A stretch of DNA of 64,000 nt from Excoecaria cochinchinensis (Eukaryota; Streptophyta; Magnoliopsida; Malpighiales; Euphorbiaceae), in assembly GCA_947683425.1 (NCBI GenBank), contig CANTUQ010000020.1, forward strand, positions 7,071,001 through 7,135,000, given 5' to 3'. The notes under the pieces were generated by a model. It made no database searches, was not told the DNA's origin, and saw only the letters and a list, made by a program, of their open reading frames with translations. The position numbers and the translations under genes are program-made. Every line of letters starts with the position of its first letter. The first letter of the stretch is position 1. This document shows, piece by piece, positions 35,138 to 47,982 of this stretch.

Positions 35138-36509
35138 ATACTAAACATAACTATATTATTAACATCATGCACTCATATAGACTTAACAAATAAATTACAA
35201 TACTTTATGCACAAGCAGCCATTAAATAATTATAATGGTAGACAAAAGTCTCATAATTCAATTACTAACATGCATAAAAACATTTGAAAAATTCACAGAT
35301 TAAAGTACTCATTTTAATTTATAGAGACATAACACAAGTGAGAAACCATGCAAAGGAGAATATTTTCAAAACATTTTTAGGACATAGAGGTCTGTCGCGC
35401 TCATGACAGATGAGTCCCAGGAGGCGATAATGAGTCGTACTCACTGTTATGACTCGTGAAGGCAAACCCATTAGAGCATAATAAAAGAACAAAGAAAAGC
35501 AGGAATAGGGGTGGGAGTTATCATGACTCGTGCTTCCCAGCACGAGACGTGCTACCCCAAGCCGAATGGCTTTCATGCCGAACGAAATCCCTTGCCGAGC
35601 GAAATCACCAGCACGAGTTGTGCTCCACCAACACGAGATGTGCTCTTGTGCCGAATGGACTCCCAGTCTGTCAACTGAGCAGGATCTTAGCATGAGTCAT
35701 GCTCCCCATGCCGAGACGTGCTCTTATTACAAGCAAAAATCTCACGCTGAGCGGGATCCTCATGCTGAGTCATGAAGCTTGACACAACTCGTACATTCCT
35801 CCGCTATTATGGCCGAACGGGAAGTGCTGTAATCACTGGGCTTTATCGCGATCGCGACGAGCGTTGTGCTCGCGATAGAGTCGTGATTTCCCAGTTCTCC
35901 GACCAAATCTGCAGAAATTCTTTCTTTCAAACTCATACCCAAATTTTTCCCAAAACACAATACAAATTGCTTACTCAAAACCTCGTAATTAACGCAAAAC
36001 CCATAACATTTAAACAAATCTAAACAACCTCAACTCCATAAATTTCCAGAAACTCAAATCAAAACCCAAGATCAAAATGTGCATCAAAATACAAAATCCC
36101 TAACCTTAACTCCTTTGCTCCTAATTACTTTACTTGGTTGATCCCATCTAAAGTCTTGCTAATCCAAAATCCTCAACAATAACACACATAATTACAAAAC
36201 ATAAATCTAGGGTTTTATCCAAATCAAAACAAACTGAAGGAATCAAAACTAAACCTCAGCTCTCTAAACAACCTCTTTATTTGAATCACTTGATCTATCA
36301 AACTCCAGCATCAAATCTTGGGATTTGATCTTAAAAGTGAGTGGGTGGCATGGAGACAAGAAGGAGAAGAAGAAGAAGAAGAGGAGAAGAAGAAGATTGG
36401 GAGAACGGGAGGAGGAGAACAGATTGTCTGCCTCCCTCCTTTCTCTCTCTTCCTTTTTCTCTTTTCTTCCCTTTTCATTAAATGCCCACAACAACCAAGC
36501 CACATGTCA

Positions 36510-38637
36510 TGTAACACCCCCTACCCATATGTAGGAGAATCCATCCGCAATGGAGTGAGAACCCATATGAGCAAGGGTGTCACTAAGCAAAACGAGACCA
36601 TAAACATACATCCACATATAATATACATACGAAAATATAGAATAATTAAAACTTTTAAACAAAATGATCATTCAATGATGCAATAATAATATTCATTACA
36701 AAATGGTTCTAATATTACAAAATAATTACATCTTTCAAAATTACAATGCGGAAGCTGAACCAAAGACTAAATACAATGAGAGTTCACTATTAGAAAAAGA
36801 ATCTCAAAATAAATGCTAAGTCCTAACATCAACTCCCTCTATGTTGGCTTGACTTGCGGTGACTCTCCCAAAAGCTAACCACCATTTACAGAGGGCATCT
36901 TAAATAAGATCCAAGCACATTCAGGTTTGTGAGGAACCAAACGGGGGACTTGATTAGGGGCCAAATAGAACTAAGGGCTGCAGTTACTGAACTCTATTAG
37001 GCATGCCTAACTATCCACTAAATTGGCTCTTGCAGGTCATGCATAATATGATTCATGTTCCAAAGCATAACATATAATTTATCATGAAGAAATCATAATA
37101 TTGCACATATATAAGCATATTTATTCCCATACAGTAGTGAAAACCCATGTAGAAAAAATATGAAATACATTTTAGCAAAATAGGACAAGTTCGAAAAAAT
37201 AGACAGGGCAAATGGAGGCTCACTGTCGCGATCGCGACAAGAGTCGTACTCGCGATAGAGGCAAAAAAGGACAATCGCGAGGTAAGAAGCGAGGACATGA
37301 GTCGTGCAGGATTGACACGACTCACGTCGATGCTCTTCTTGGCTGAAAGGCCAATCGAGAAGGGAAAAACAAAGGGGGCACGAGTCGTGCCGTTCGGGAC
37401 GACCCGTGCCGATGCTGCATAGCCGGTCACGAGTCGTGCTTGTGTGCATGACTCGTGACTTTGCTTCCAAGCCTGCATGATTCGTGCTTTTCCCAGGGGG
37501 TTCCGATCGGATCTCCCCATCTTCCATTCGGCAGCCGAGCACTCCATCGCGTGAGCGACCGAATGCCATGGCACTTCCGATCGGAAGGTGGTAGTTCGGT
37601 TAGAACATTGGATTCAAAATACTCTGTCTCGTGATAGAGAGTCGCATTGCAATCTGCAGAAAATCTGCAGAACTCGTTTGGTTCCAAACTTTCCAAAAAC
37701 TTCAAAAATCCAACTAAATACCACCTTACCTCAGATCGGGCATTTCCCAACACAACCAATAGCACAAACACCACTTTTGCATAATCAATACAATCAATTC
37801 ATAATTTACCCAAAAATAAGAATCCCGATAGTAGCAAACCCAGAAAATCACAGTGACATCCATCCAACTCAAGCTTGTTCCCATAATCATTATTCATGCA
37901 TCATAACTTAAATCAACCCAAAACTCATAACATCCATTAACATGCTTCTCATAATCATCAGATTTCCAGAAAATCATTCCACTACACCAAATCACAAGAA
38001 AATGCATCAAGAACAGATAAATTTCAAAACCTGTAAATCTTATGCTCCTAGTTGCAAGCTCCACTCCCACTTGCCTTCTCTTTTCCCTTGGGATCACGAG
38101 TAGGCGCTACTAAACCAGGAACCCAAGAAGAACACACAAACACAAAAAAACCCTAAGTTAAAATACATTCTAACAAACCAAGAGAAGGAGAGGAAGAAGA
38201 AAAGAAAACCCAACCAAAACTTACCAAATAAACTTGAGAGATGATCAATTTCCACCAAAAATCACTTGGATCTAAGCTAGGGCACACTAGAAGAGAGAAT
38301 AGGAAGAGGAGATAAAGAGAGGAGGAAGAACGGCAAGGGCAGCAAAATGGCTGATCTCTTTTCTCTCCTTCACTTTATTCCCACTTCCCAAAACCCTAGA
38401 CACATGTCACCCTAAGATTGGTGGAACTTGACCACTCACACCCAACTAACATGCATGACACCACACATAAGACTAACTCCACTAATACACACACTACTAA
38501 CATACAAGCACCCACACTCTAATAAAGCCCACAAAACATGCATATTACCCATGAATACCCTTAACACATGCCAACACACCCACACATGAACACATACACA
38601 TGGCTCAAACTACTAGGGGGGAGATAGAGGTGTGACA
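36510..38637 (-). mobile_element. F: solo LTR of the G1 family (minus) in LTR A
   Basis: It starts TGTAACACCCCC, ends GAGGTGTGACA, and is flanked by the exact duplication TGTCA (36505-36509, 38638-38642). Read on the minus strand it begins like the G1 LTRs (CCCCCCTAGTAGTTTGAGCC). It is 2128 bp, shorter than the G1a and G1b LTRs, because a deletion joins 'caaaagctaa' to the GATCTTAAATAAGATCC hairpin near 36880 and removes the hairpin trio and one arm of the stem-loop. CACGAGTCGTGC-type palindromes lie at 37220-37490. Frames here are not genes. Confidence 0.92.
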
Positions 38638-38952
38638 TGTCAAGCCCTTATTGGTCCTCAAATAAAAATCTTAACTTATTTCACTTTGACCCTAGGCAAA
38701 ACTCTTCTCGGTACTAGACAATTTCCACTTGGTCACTAAACAAAACTATTTCTTTTTCCAACTTTAATTATCTTTCAATTAAATCCTAATTTCATATTCC
38801 ACAATTTTATCATTGGCCACACTTATCAGAACTTTTACATTAATTCTTAAATTGTCCAATTGGCACACCAAACACTCCAATTGTGCACAACTTTGGTCAC
38901 TACCCATCGCCGATATGCTCAATCCTTCTAAGGTACTTTTCAGGATGTGACA

Positions 38953-39491
38953 ACTCTTCCCTCCTAAAAGAATTTCGTCCTAGAAATTCACTTACATCGG
39001 AGAAATCCAAACGCTATATTCCAAGTCATTATCATTCACACTGATCATTTTTGTATCATCATATAACACTTAGGTTCTTCACTTATAATGCATACATTTC
39101 ACTTATCCCACTACACCTTTACTTTTAATATACTTACTTGCTATTACTTATTCCCATCACTATAATCTCAAACCACTTCCTTAAAAATCCGAATAGCTAT
39201 ACAAATTATAACTTTCTCTTGTACATATCTAAACCCAAACTCATAAAATCGATTTAAAGAAATTCCATAATTCCCTTTTCATTATCTTATGCTTAAATCA
39301 ATCACATTTATCAGAACAATCATTACTTAACCACAAATTGGATACCAAAACACATACACTTATGCCTAAACCATTTAATTCTCAACATGAGCTACACAAT
39401 TCCTTCATACTCCAAAGTCTTTTCACATTCATTCAGGCAAGGTTCCAAAATACTCTTTTAACTCAATTCTAGCTATACACACAGTACATTC
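38953..39491 (-). other. Interior remnant of element A/B
   Basis: It begins 'actcttccctcctaaaag' plus 'aatttcgtcctagaaattc', the complement of a polypurine tract and gag-pol end. The rest is AT-rich and partly parallels the interior of C ('cttacttgctattacttattcccatcactataatctc'). No coding region. It ends abruptly in 'acagtacattc' where LTR B starts without its first 12 bases. Confidence 0.75.
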
Positions 39492-40827
39492 AACTCCCAT
39501 GCGTAGCATTTCGAAGGGTCAATGGCTACGGTGAGCGGAGGGTGCTACCAGACAAGGACACACATGGCAATGCAGAAATCAGAACAATAAAATTTCTAAA
39601 ATTGTAACCTCAAAATATGCACGTCCTAAACCTATGTCATCCACACACCATTATTTGCACTATAAGATATTACAACTTATTACAAAGGCTAATAAATAAA
39701 ACTTAATTGCATCCCAATCAGTAACACTTCCTATAACTTCTACAGACTCATTGGCCAAAGACTCGGCGGACCGTTGTGCTACTCTGATCTCCTAACCTTC
39801 ACGGAAAAATAACCGTGCTAAGCGATAATGCTTAGTCGAGCTAAACAATAATGGGCAGCCACTCATAATGGTTGCCGAGGCAAACACATGCAAACCAATA
39901 TATATATATACATAAATAAAAAGTTATTACAACGAATATCATTATTTTGCTACTAAAACTTAAGTCATTTCAAACATTTTAGTGTATTATAATCCATAAC
40001 CGGAAATACTTATTTACTTTTTAGTCAAAACACATTATACATAAATTATCATATACTTTAAATCACTTAATGGCCCTATAGATAGTTACACTTCATAAAT
40101 TCCCGAAATACGTTGGATCGAAATATAAAGTTTAGGAAATCCCGTTATTACTAATATTTCAATATCATACAAATTATACTATCAATACTTAAATCAAAAC
40201 CTTTCATTTAATCAAACCGTTACTTGTTCAAAACTAAACAAAACATTTCAATACTTAGATTTGGTTCACGATTGAAATAGTTATTCCAAGCTTCCTACGT
40301 ATCCCTATGGTTGGGGAATCAAAACCACGTAGTTCTACAAAAAATCTTATACACTTATTCCAGGTTCAAACATAACTTATTTCCTAAATTCAGTTATCTA
40401 TATCATGCTTAATAATTTATTATCCCATACTTACCAATTCTTACATAATTACTGTATTTGTTAAAACTAACAATAATGCACATCAATTCCTTAGCAACAT
40501 ACTTACAGTAGTAATCCAGTCTACGGTCCAGTAAGCAATAATGTAATATCCCTGTATTCTCAATTCAATATGTAAATGAATATATATTTATAGAATTCAT
40601 TCACTAATTAGTCAACCATAACAAATATGCATATAAAATCTTTCAATAATTCTTTACAAAGACTTCATACAGACAATCATCCTCATAACGTTTAAAAAGA
40701 TTAATAACATGCATTATCGACAAACTAACTCTTATGCAATCAGGATCTATGCATAAATGCCTATTAGAACAAACATTACTGGTTACATCTCTTTTCATTG
40801 AACAGATATCTCATTATTAAATAAAAC

Positions 40828-41515
40828 ACATGGGTACCCGAAGATACCATACCTTTCGACACAAATGTCCATAAAGGATCCAGAATAGAGGAGTGTGTAG
40901 AGCACAAGTCAAATGGCATTTATCACAAATGAATTAGATACTTATTCACATAATCTCTTAGCACATCATTACAAAACTTATCAATTCGTTCACATTGTAT
41001 TATTCTTTTAATTGCCTGCTAAGTCAAAGGGGTGGATAAGTGAGTGAATACCTGGCACTACCCATGGGTATGATTCAAAAAGTAACATCATATTTTTCTC
41101 ATTCAAAACATTTTCACATTGGGGATCTTAAATAAGATCCGTACACATTGAGGTTCGCGAGGAACCAAATGACATGGGTACCTGAAGATACCATACCTTT
41201 CCACACAAAGGTCCATAAAGGATCCAGAATAAAGGAGTGTGTAGAGCGCAAGTCAAATGGCATTTATCACAAATGAATTAGATACTTATTCACATAATCT
41301 CTTAGCACATCATTACAAAAGTTATCAATTCGTTCACATTCTATTATTCTTTTAATTGCCTGCTAAGTCAAAGGGATGGATAAGCGAGTGAACACCTGGC
41401 GCTACCCATGGGTACGATTCAAAAAGCAACATCATATTTTTCCCATTCAAAACATTTTCACATTGGGGATCTTAAACAAGATCCATAAACATTGAGGTTT
41501 GCAAGGAACCAAACG
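40828..41515. repeat. 344-bp tandem duplication in LTR B
   Basis: The segment starting 'acatgggtacccgaagatacc' at 40828 repeats from 41172 with minor changes. The unit covers the outer part of the stem-loop up to the GGATCTT hairpin and GGAACCAAA. LTR A has a single copy (10640 onward). Confidence 0.85.
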
Positions 41516-41609
41516 GGGACCTGATCAGGGTCCAGAACAAAACAGAGGACTGCAGCTAACAGAACTCTATAGGCATACCAATCTATCCATGACTCGACTA
41601 ACGTAGGCT
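41358..41609 (-). other. Conserved multi-hairpin stem-loop, LTR B copy
   Basis: Complete copy in the second duplication unit: GCCTGCTAAGTCA..GGATAA arm, CTACCCATGGGTAC, GGATCTTAAACAAGATCC, GGTTTGCAAGGAACC, GACCTGATCAGGGTCC, AGGCATACC, TATCCATGACTCGAC arm. Confidence 0.72.
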
Positions 41610-43736
41610 AAATTCCCATATCATTATTAAATTCTTTCACATTTTACACATATATACGCATTTCATCAAATACTAGCATCATTCTATTATGATCACATAG
41701 ACACATGTATCTATATATATATGCCTATCACATGCATTAATTTCATTTATCATATTCAAAACTAGTCATGTGTAGTTTTATAGATTAAGATATTCACAAA
41801 AACATATTAAATGTAATTATATTATTATTCATCATGCATTCACTTATTTGCATATCATATGTACTAATTACATTTATCGTATCCATCTGAACATACTGAA
41901 CATAACTATATTATTCACATTATGCACTCATAGAGACTTAACAAATAAATTACAATACTTTATGCACAAGCAGGCATTAAATAATAATAATGGTAGTCAA
42001 AAGTCTCATAATTCAATTACTAACATGCATAGAAGCATTTGAATAATTCACAGATTAAAGTACTCATTTTAATTTATAGAGACATAACACAAGTGAGAAA
42101 CCTTGCAAAGGAGAAGATTTTAAAAACATTTTTAGGACATAGAGGTTTGTCGTGATCGCGACGGGTGTCGCACTCGCAGAAGATGAGTCCTAGGAGGCGA
42201 TAATGAGTCATGCTCACTGTTACAACTCATGAAGGCAAACCCATCAGAGCATAACAAAAGAACAGACAAAAGTAGGAATAGGGGTGGGAGTTGTCACGAC
42301 TCGTGCTTCCCAGCACGAGAGTGCTCCCCCAAGCCGAACGGCTTTCACGCCGAACGAAATCCCTTGCCGAGCGGAATCACCAGCACGAGACGTGCTCTTG
42401 TGCCGAATGGACTCCCAACTGACCGGGCTTTCAACCGAGCGGGATCTCAGTACGAGTTGTGCTTCATAGCACGAGTCATGCTCCCCATGCCGAGACGTGC
42501 TCATATTACGAGCGAAAATCTCACGCCGAGCGGGGTCCTCCATAACTCCTTTGCTCTTAATTGCTTTCCTTGGTTGATCTTTCTTGTTCCAAAACCCATC
42601 CAAAGTCTTGCTCATCCAAAATCCTTAGCAATAATACACATAAATACAAAACATAAATCTAGGGTTTTATCCAAATCAAAACAAACAGAAGGAATCAAAA
42701 CCAAACCTTACCTCTCTAAACAACCTCTTCATTTGAATCACTTGATCTATCAAACTCCAGCATCAAATCTTGGGCTTTGATCGTAAAAGTGAGTGGGTGG
42801 CGTGGAGACAAGAAGGAGAAGAAGAAAAAGAGGAGGAGAAGAACAAGATTGGGAGAACGGGAGGAGGAGGGCAGATTGTCTGCCTCCCTCCTTTCTCTCT
42901 CTTCCTTTTTCTCTTTTCTTTCCTTTTCATTAAATGCCCACATCAACTAAGCCACATGTCAAGCCCCTATTTGTCCTCAAATAAAAATCTTGACTTATTT
43001 CACTTTGATCCTAGGCAAAACTCTTCTCGGTCCTAGACAATTTCCACTTGGCTACTAAACAAAATTATTTCTTTTTCCAACTTTAATTATCTTTCAATTA
43101 AATCCTAATTTCGTATTCCACAATTTTACCATTGGCCACACTTATCGGAACTTTTACATTAACTCTTAAATTGTCCAATTGGCATACAAAATAATCCAAT
43201 CGTGCACAACTTTGGTCACTACCCATCGCCGATATGCTCAATCCTTCTAAGGTACTTTTCGGGGTGTGACACTACATTCTAAAAATCCATACATTACATT
43301 TCATAGCATTTAGTCTTACTACAGTTTTCGCTTTAAAAAATACAACTTCTTTAGTACAAAAACTTTAGTTCCAATACACATGCTAACTATAAATACACAT
43401 CTTATACTATTACAAAATAAGCTACTTATGCAGCGGTTCCTAATGTGTTCGCCGTTGTCGATGCAGGACTGTCTTTCAAAATGCTATCTTCAGATACCTA
43501 CGTGGATAAAACATCCATGCTAAGCGATAACACTTAGTGGGGAATCAACAAAACATGGATGAACACTCACAGTGATCATCAATACTAATCACATGCTCAA
43601 GCAACATACATACATATATACAATTCACTTTAACATCATTAATAGTGCACTCACTAGCAATTACCCACAAGTAACTATCCATATCATCAAAGCAATTTTT
43701 AATTCTTTATTTTGTATCCTAGATTCACATATATTT

Positions 43737-43801
43737 ATTTGCTTATTATGGTATTTATTCATTCAATCATTTCGATTTTATAAGCCCTATCTTTACTTGT
43801 A

Positions 43802-43848
<47 letters not shown>

Positions 43849-43930
43849 CGAATTCATATATGTAATACAAGTAAAGATAACGCTTATAAAATCAAAATGA
43901 TTGAATGAATAAATACCATAATGAGCAAAT
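43737..43930. repeat. 66-bp inverted repeat with a microsatellite loop
   Basis: The left arm (about 43737-43802, 'ttgcttattatgg..cttgtat') is complementary, with few mismatches, to the right arm (about 43863-43930, 'atacaagtaaag..gagcaa'). The loop of about 60 bp is a (CA)n tract followed by a (TA)n tract. Confidence 0.88.
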
Positions 43931-44314
43931 ATATATATATATATATTAAAAAAACCATTAGCACTTGCATATGCATAAACACTTTCATCATATTATAAAT
44001 AAAAAATCGAACAATGCATACCTTTATACAATCTCTAACATACCATATACTCATCAATTCATATAAAGCTCACAGTTATTTACTTGTTATCACAACATAG
44101 CATACATGATACCACATATTGTACCCAGAATGCATTAAATTCACGTTATATAGTAACAATTATCAACATCAACATACATATAGAACATACTCGATCAATT
44201 ATGATCATAGACCACACTACATGCACCTTGTCCTAACAATATTATACACTCAAAAATTCACGTAAATACGCAAAGTTGACAATCAATCACTTGTTCGATA
44301 ACTACTTCCTAACT

Positions 44315-44723
44315 TGCCTGCACTTTTATAGTAGTGGATAACGAGATTGTCACTCTAGTATCCGTAGATACCTTTAAGATAGTATCCGTAGATACCTTTG
44401 TAATGCATTAGTATTCGTAGAAACTTCCATATCAATATAGTATCCATAGATACTTTTGTACTGCATATCCATAGATACTTTCATATCAATCTAGTATCCA
44501 TAGATACTTTTGTAACGCATTAGTATCCGTAGATACTTTTGTAATGCATCAGTATCCATAGATACTTTCATATCAAGACACACACAATCACTTGCTTTTG
44601 GGGAACCTATTCCAAGATTACCCATGACCCAAATGGGGCCGGTTAATAGAATCACTTGTTTTTAGCTACAGCACTTCAGACCCTATAGGTATGCCTATCT
44701 ATCCATGACTCGACTTGCAGGCT
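44315..44723 (-). other. Conserved stem-loop, D copy, with expanded GTATC hairpins
   Basis: Arms GCCTGCACTTTTATAG..GTGGATAA (44315) and TATCCATGACTCGACTTGC (ending 44723). In place of the one or two GTACC hairpins of other LTRs, a tandem array of about eight palindromes of the form GTATCCRTAGATAC fills 44356-44570. The following hairpins are changed or lost; AGGTATGCCTA remains near 44687. Confidence 0.72.
44356..44575. repeat. Minisatellite of GTATCCATAGATAC units
   Basis: About eight imperfect units, spaced roughly 20-40 bp, each a short palindrome (GTATC..GATAC) followed by 'ttttgtaatgcatta' or 'ttcatatcaatat' spacers. Confidence 0.88.
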
Positions 44724-46016
44724 AGACAACTGTCTCATTTAATTAAACCAGATTATCATGATATAAACCTTTGCAAAACTACGTTAAACAAATATTGGAC
44801 AGCTCTTAATACTATTCACTTTCATATGCATATATCTTATTATCAATCTCACTCTTTATCATTAAATTCATACAAATTGTATAAACATATATAGACACAT
44901 GCTCACCTAAATTGCAACATTATTAGTCTCCATGTAAATAAGCAATTATTAAGCTCAAGGTCATAAGTCACACCAATACACCAACATTAACTAACATCCT
45001 AACATATGATATCTTGCATACACACACATATATGATTTACCATACAAGCTCATACCTTATTATACACAACTTCACATGGAGTATATATATACTTATCATT
45101 TTCTATGCAGCTACATTAAGCATTAACATGTCATTTAATATTATGCACACATGTATGCTTTATTAATAAACACACACATCACTATTCATATATTTACACG
45201 AATTAACACATCTATAATTTTCATATGTGTAGTTATTCACAGGCCAATACCATAATTTACACAAAATAGGACATTTAGAAAGTATTCCAAACTTGAGGCT
45301 CTATCGCACTCGCGACAGACCTCAACAGTCCCTTTTGTCGCTCTAGCAGCACAAGTCGTGCACACGATATGTAACACCCCCTTCCCATACGTAGGGGAAC
45401 CCATCCGCAAGGGAGTGAGAACCCATATGAGTAAGGGTGTCACCAAGCAAATGGTACACAAACATTCATTCACATAATATAAACATACATATAAATAGCG
45501 AAAATTAAAACTTTAAAACCAAACTGATCATTCATTGATGGAATAATAAGATTAAAAACATAACTGTTCTGATACCAACATAATTACAACTCTCAAAGGT
45601 ACAAAGCGGCAGCTGACAAAATACTAATTACAAAGAGAGTGCACTATTACAAAAGAATCATAATACAAAAAGAAGCTAAGTCTTATCAACAATCCCACTG
45701 TGTTGGCTTGACTGGCGGCAACTCTCCCAAAAGCTATACACCTTATGCCCCTGCATGGGTGAAACACCGTGCTAAGCGATAATGCTTAGTGGGGAAACAA
45801 ACAACAATAGTATGGACGGCCATTCACAATGGTCGTCAAGGCAAATCACATACGTAATGGCATAAGCTGAATATCATAAGATATAATCATAAATGAATCA
45901 CATTCATAACCATTCAAAGGTTCAAAGATCACTTTCATATGCCTACAGATTCATATGGTCATAAATAGAGTCATTCAGATTCACAAACTTATAATCATAA
46001 CAGAACAAATCACAAC

Positions 46017-46298
46017 ACGTGCTGACTCAAAGTAGTGGATAACGAGTAACACATGGCGGTACCTTACGGGTACGAATCAAATGCATGGCGGTACCTTACG
46101 AGTACGAATCGGAAAATAATATCACATTTTCTCTTTTCAAAACATTTTACAAAGGGGATCTTAAATAAGATCCAAACACATTAAAGTTCATGGGGAACTA
46201 AATACGGACTTGATCAGGGTCCAGAACAGAACAGAGGGTTGCAGCTAAAGAACTCTTTTAGGCATGACTAACTATCCACTTATTTGACTCTAGCAGGT
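46017..46298 (-). other. Conserved multi-hairpin stem-loop, G1b 3' LTR copy
   Basis: Arms CGTGCTGACTCA..GTGGATAACGAG and TATCCACTTA..TAGCAGGT. Two GTACCTTACGRGTAC hairpins (46069, 46090), GGATCTTAAATAAGATCC, a decayed GTTCATGGGGAAC, GACTTGATCAGGGTCC, AGGCATGACTA. Confidence 0.78.
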
Positions 46299-46469
46299 CA
46301 TGCATAATCCATCAATTCACATATGTAATTCATAAAATTATCCATGCATATTACATCCAATTATATTCATGTACTTCACAAAATAGTCCAAGTATAATTC
46401 TAAAAGCAACAAAAGTTCGGAAAAGAGACATCGAAAATCACACAAGCAAACTCAATTTTCGAAGCCAAG

Positions 46470-46905
46470 GGTGTCGCGCTCGCGATAGAGGCCAAATTGG
46501 CCCCAGGTCGCAATCGCGGCAGTATTCGCGCTCGCGTGAAGATAGAAGCTCACCTCATTGTCATACTCGTGACGGTCATTGCGCTCGCGACAGTGAGCGG
46601 CCAATAAAGGTTGTCGCGCGCGCTCGAGATAGGGGAAATGCCCAAAAAGTTCGACAATCGAGCCCTCTGTTGCGCTCGCGATAGTGAGCTCTGCTGTGGC
46701 CGCTCAACAACCCACTCCACTCAGCACAAAATCCACTCGGTCGTCAGGCGCTCTGTCACGATCGCGACATGCATCACGCTCGCAACAGAGAGCTCCCACT
46801 GTGGTTGGCTCTTCAGCCCAAATCCGCTCGATCGTATGCAAGAGCTGACTTCACTGAGATCTATCGCAACGTCGTGACATTGTCGCGCTCGCGACAGGGT
46901 CGTGA
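46470..46905 (-). repeat. TCGCGA palindrome cluster, G1b 3' LTR
   Basis: At least nine short palindromes of the form TGTCGCGCTCGCGACA or decayed versions (e.g. near 46474, 46508, 46560, 46578, 46668, 46755, 46862, 46880). Many arms show CG turned to CA or TG. The upper LTR has the matching cluster at 53780-54210. Confidence 0.85.
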
Positions 46906-47982
46906 TTTCCAGGTCTTACGCTATTTTTCTATAGAATTTCACATTTCCAAACACCAAAACCTCCAATCTCAAATACAAATGAACCCAAACATCATCATAC
47001 CTCAAATCAACCTTCCATGATTCACAGGTGACATAAAACACAACTTAAATCAACAATTAACACAATCAAAATCATACATTAACAAAATCAAGCTTTCAAG
47101 AACATAAACAAAGAAATTTCAACCAAAAACTCATCAAACTTCAAATTTGCTTCAATTGTTCAACATTCATGCATTATAACTTAAATCTATTGAATATCCA
47201 TAATATTAACACGATAATAAGCCTTATCAAACATCAAATTTCCAAAAAGCTCATGCAAAGGTACAAATCACAAAAATGCACAAAATCAAATAAATTCCAA
47301 ACCTGCAAAATCCTATGCTCCAAATCAATGAGCACTACTCCCACTAGCCTTCTCCTTTCCCTTGGGATCACGAGGAGGCTCAACTAACAGGATCACCCAA
47401 AATTCATACAAATACAAAACCCTAAATTAACACACATTCTAACCAAACTCAAGAACAAGAGATGAAGAAGAAGAAGAAGAAGAAGAAACCCATGAAAGAC
47501 TTACCAATCAAAGCTAAGGAGATGATCACTTTCCACCGCCAACACTAGGATCCAAGCTAGGGCACACAAATAAAGAGAAAAAGAGGAAGAAGGAGCTGAA
47601 GAGAGGAAGAGGAAATGGGAAAGAGATAGCAATTTACTGTTCTCATTTCTCTCTCCTTCTCTTTATTACCTCTTTCCTAATTCCTAGCCGTATGTCACTC
47701 TATGGTTAGTGGAACTTGGCCACTCATACCCAACAAACACACATGATACTACGCACAAGATTAACCCTCATAATACACATACTACAACCATATGAGCATG
47801 CACACACTAACACAACCCATCACACACACCCTACTAACATATATGCACTCACACCCTATTAAAGCCCACAAAATATGCATTTTGCCCAAAATACCCTTAA
47901 CACGTGCCAAAACACTCACACATACACATGGCAATCATGGCTCAAACTACTTGGGGGGAATCGGGGTGTTATAACTCTCCCC

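Larger units (their letters stand above)
9235..38952 (-). mobile_element. LTR A of element A/B, interrupted by G1a and F
   Basis: It starts TGTAACACCCCCAACTCCC and ends ATGTGACA. Summed without the inserts it is about 3.8 kb, like LTR B. The join across G1a is exact after removal of one ATACT copy, and across F after removal of one TGTCA copy, as shown by the unbroken parallel in LTR B at about 41895 and 42960. The last part (35300-36500) holds GAAGAA-rich promoter-side sequence and CACGAG/CTCGTG palindromes. Confidence 0.88.
9235..43271 (-). mobile_element. Element A/B: two 3.8-kb LTRs, nearly no internal domain
   Basis: LTR A (pieces 9235-11364, 35143-36509, 38643-38952) and LTR B (about 39492-43271) are nearly the same sequence. 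They are separated by only about 540 bp of internal DNA (38953-39491). That piece begins with the complement of a gag-pol end and polypurine tract, so the element is on the minus strand, A is the 3' LTR and B the 5' LTR. B lacks its outermost 12 bases and no primer-binding site remains, so one deletion removed the B terminus together with most of the internal domain. Flanks are CTATG (left) and CTACA (right), an imperfect duplication. Confidence 0.82.
39492..43271 (-). mobile_element. LTR B of element A/B (5' LTR, terminus missing)
   Basis: Uninterrupted counterpart of LTR A, ending GGGGTGTGACA. It contains a 344-bp tandem duplication (40828-41515), the stem-loop at 41358-41609, CACGAG/CTCGTG palindromes at 42290-42510 and promoter-side GAAGAA sequence at 42810-42860. 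The trio at 39799-39875 has the stem GGCAGCCACT/AATGGTTGCC. No gene. Confidence 0.88.
43272..45369 (-). mobile_element. D 3' LTR, piece 2
   Basis: Continues from 9234 and runs to the G1b insertion. It contains the hairpin trio (43513-43583), an inverted repeat around a CA/TA microsatellite (43737-43930), the expanded stem-loop (44315-44723), and decayed TCGCGA palindromes (45300-45369). No gene. Confidence 0.75.
45370..47973 (-). mobile_element. G1b 3' LTR
   Basis: TGTAACACCCCC...GGGTGTTATA (terminal CA decayed to TA). It holds the hairpin trio at 45752-45840, stem-loop at 46017-46298, and many TCGCGCTCGCGACA palindromes at 46470-46905. GAAGAAG and AGAGAGA promoter-side tracts lie at 47460-47660. 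No gene. Confidence 0.92.

Noticed and set aside
36318..36686. Glu/Lys-rich frames around 36300-36530 and 42770-43036
   Set aside because: These translate the GAAGAA purine tract on the promoter side of LTR A and B.
37053..37774. Overlapping minus-strand frames of 115-173 codons in F
   Set aside because: They cross a solo LTR with palindromes and no domain. Several frames are open at once only because the GC-rich palindrome region lacks stops.
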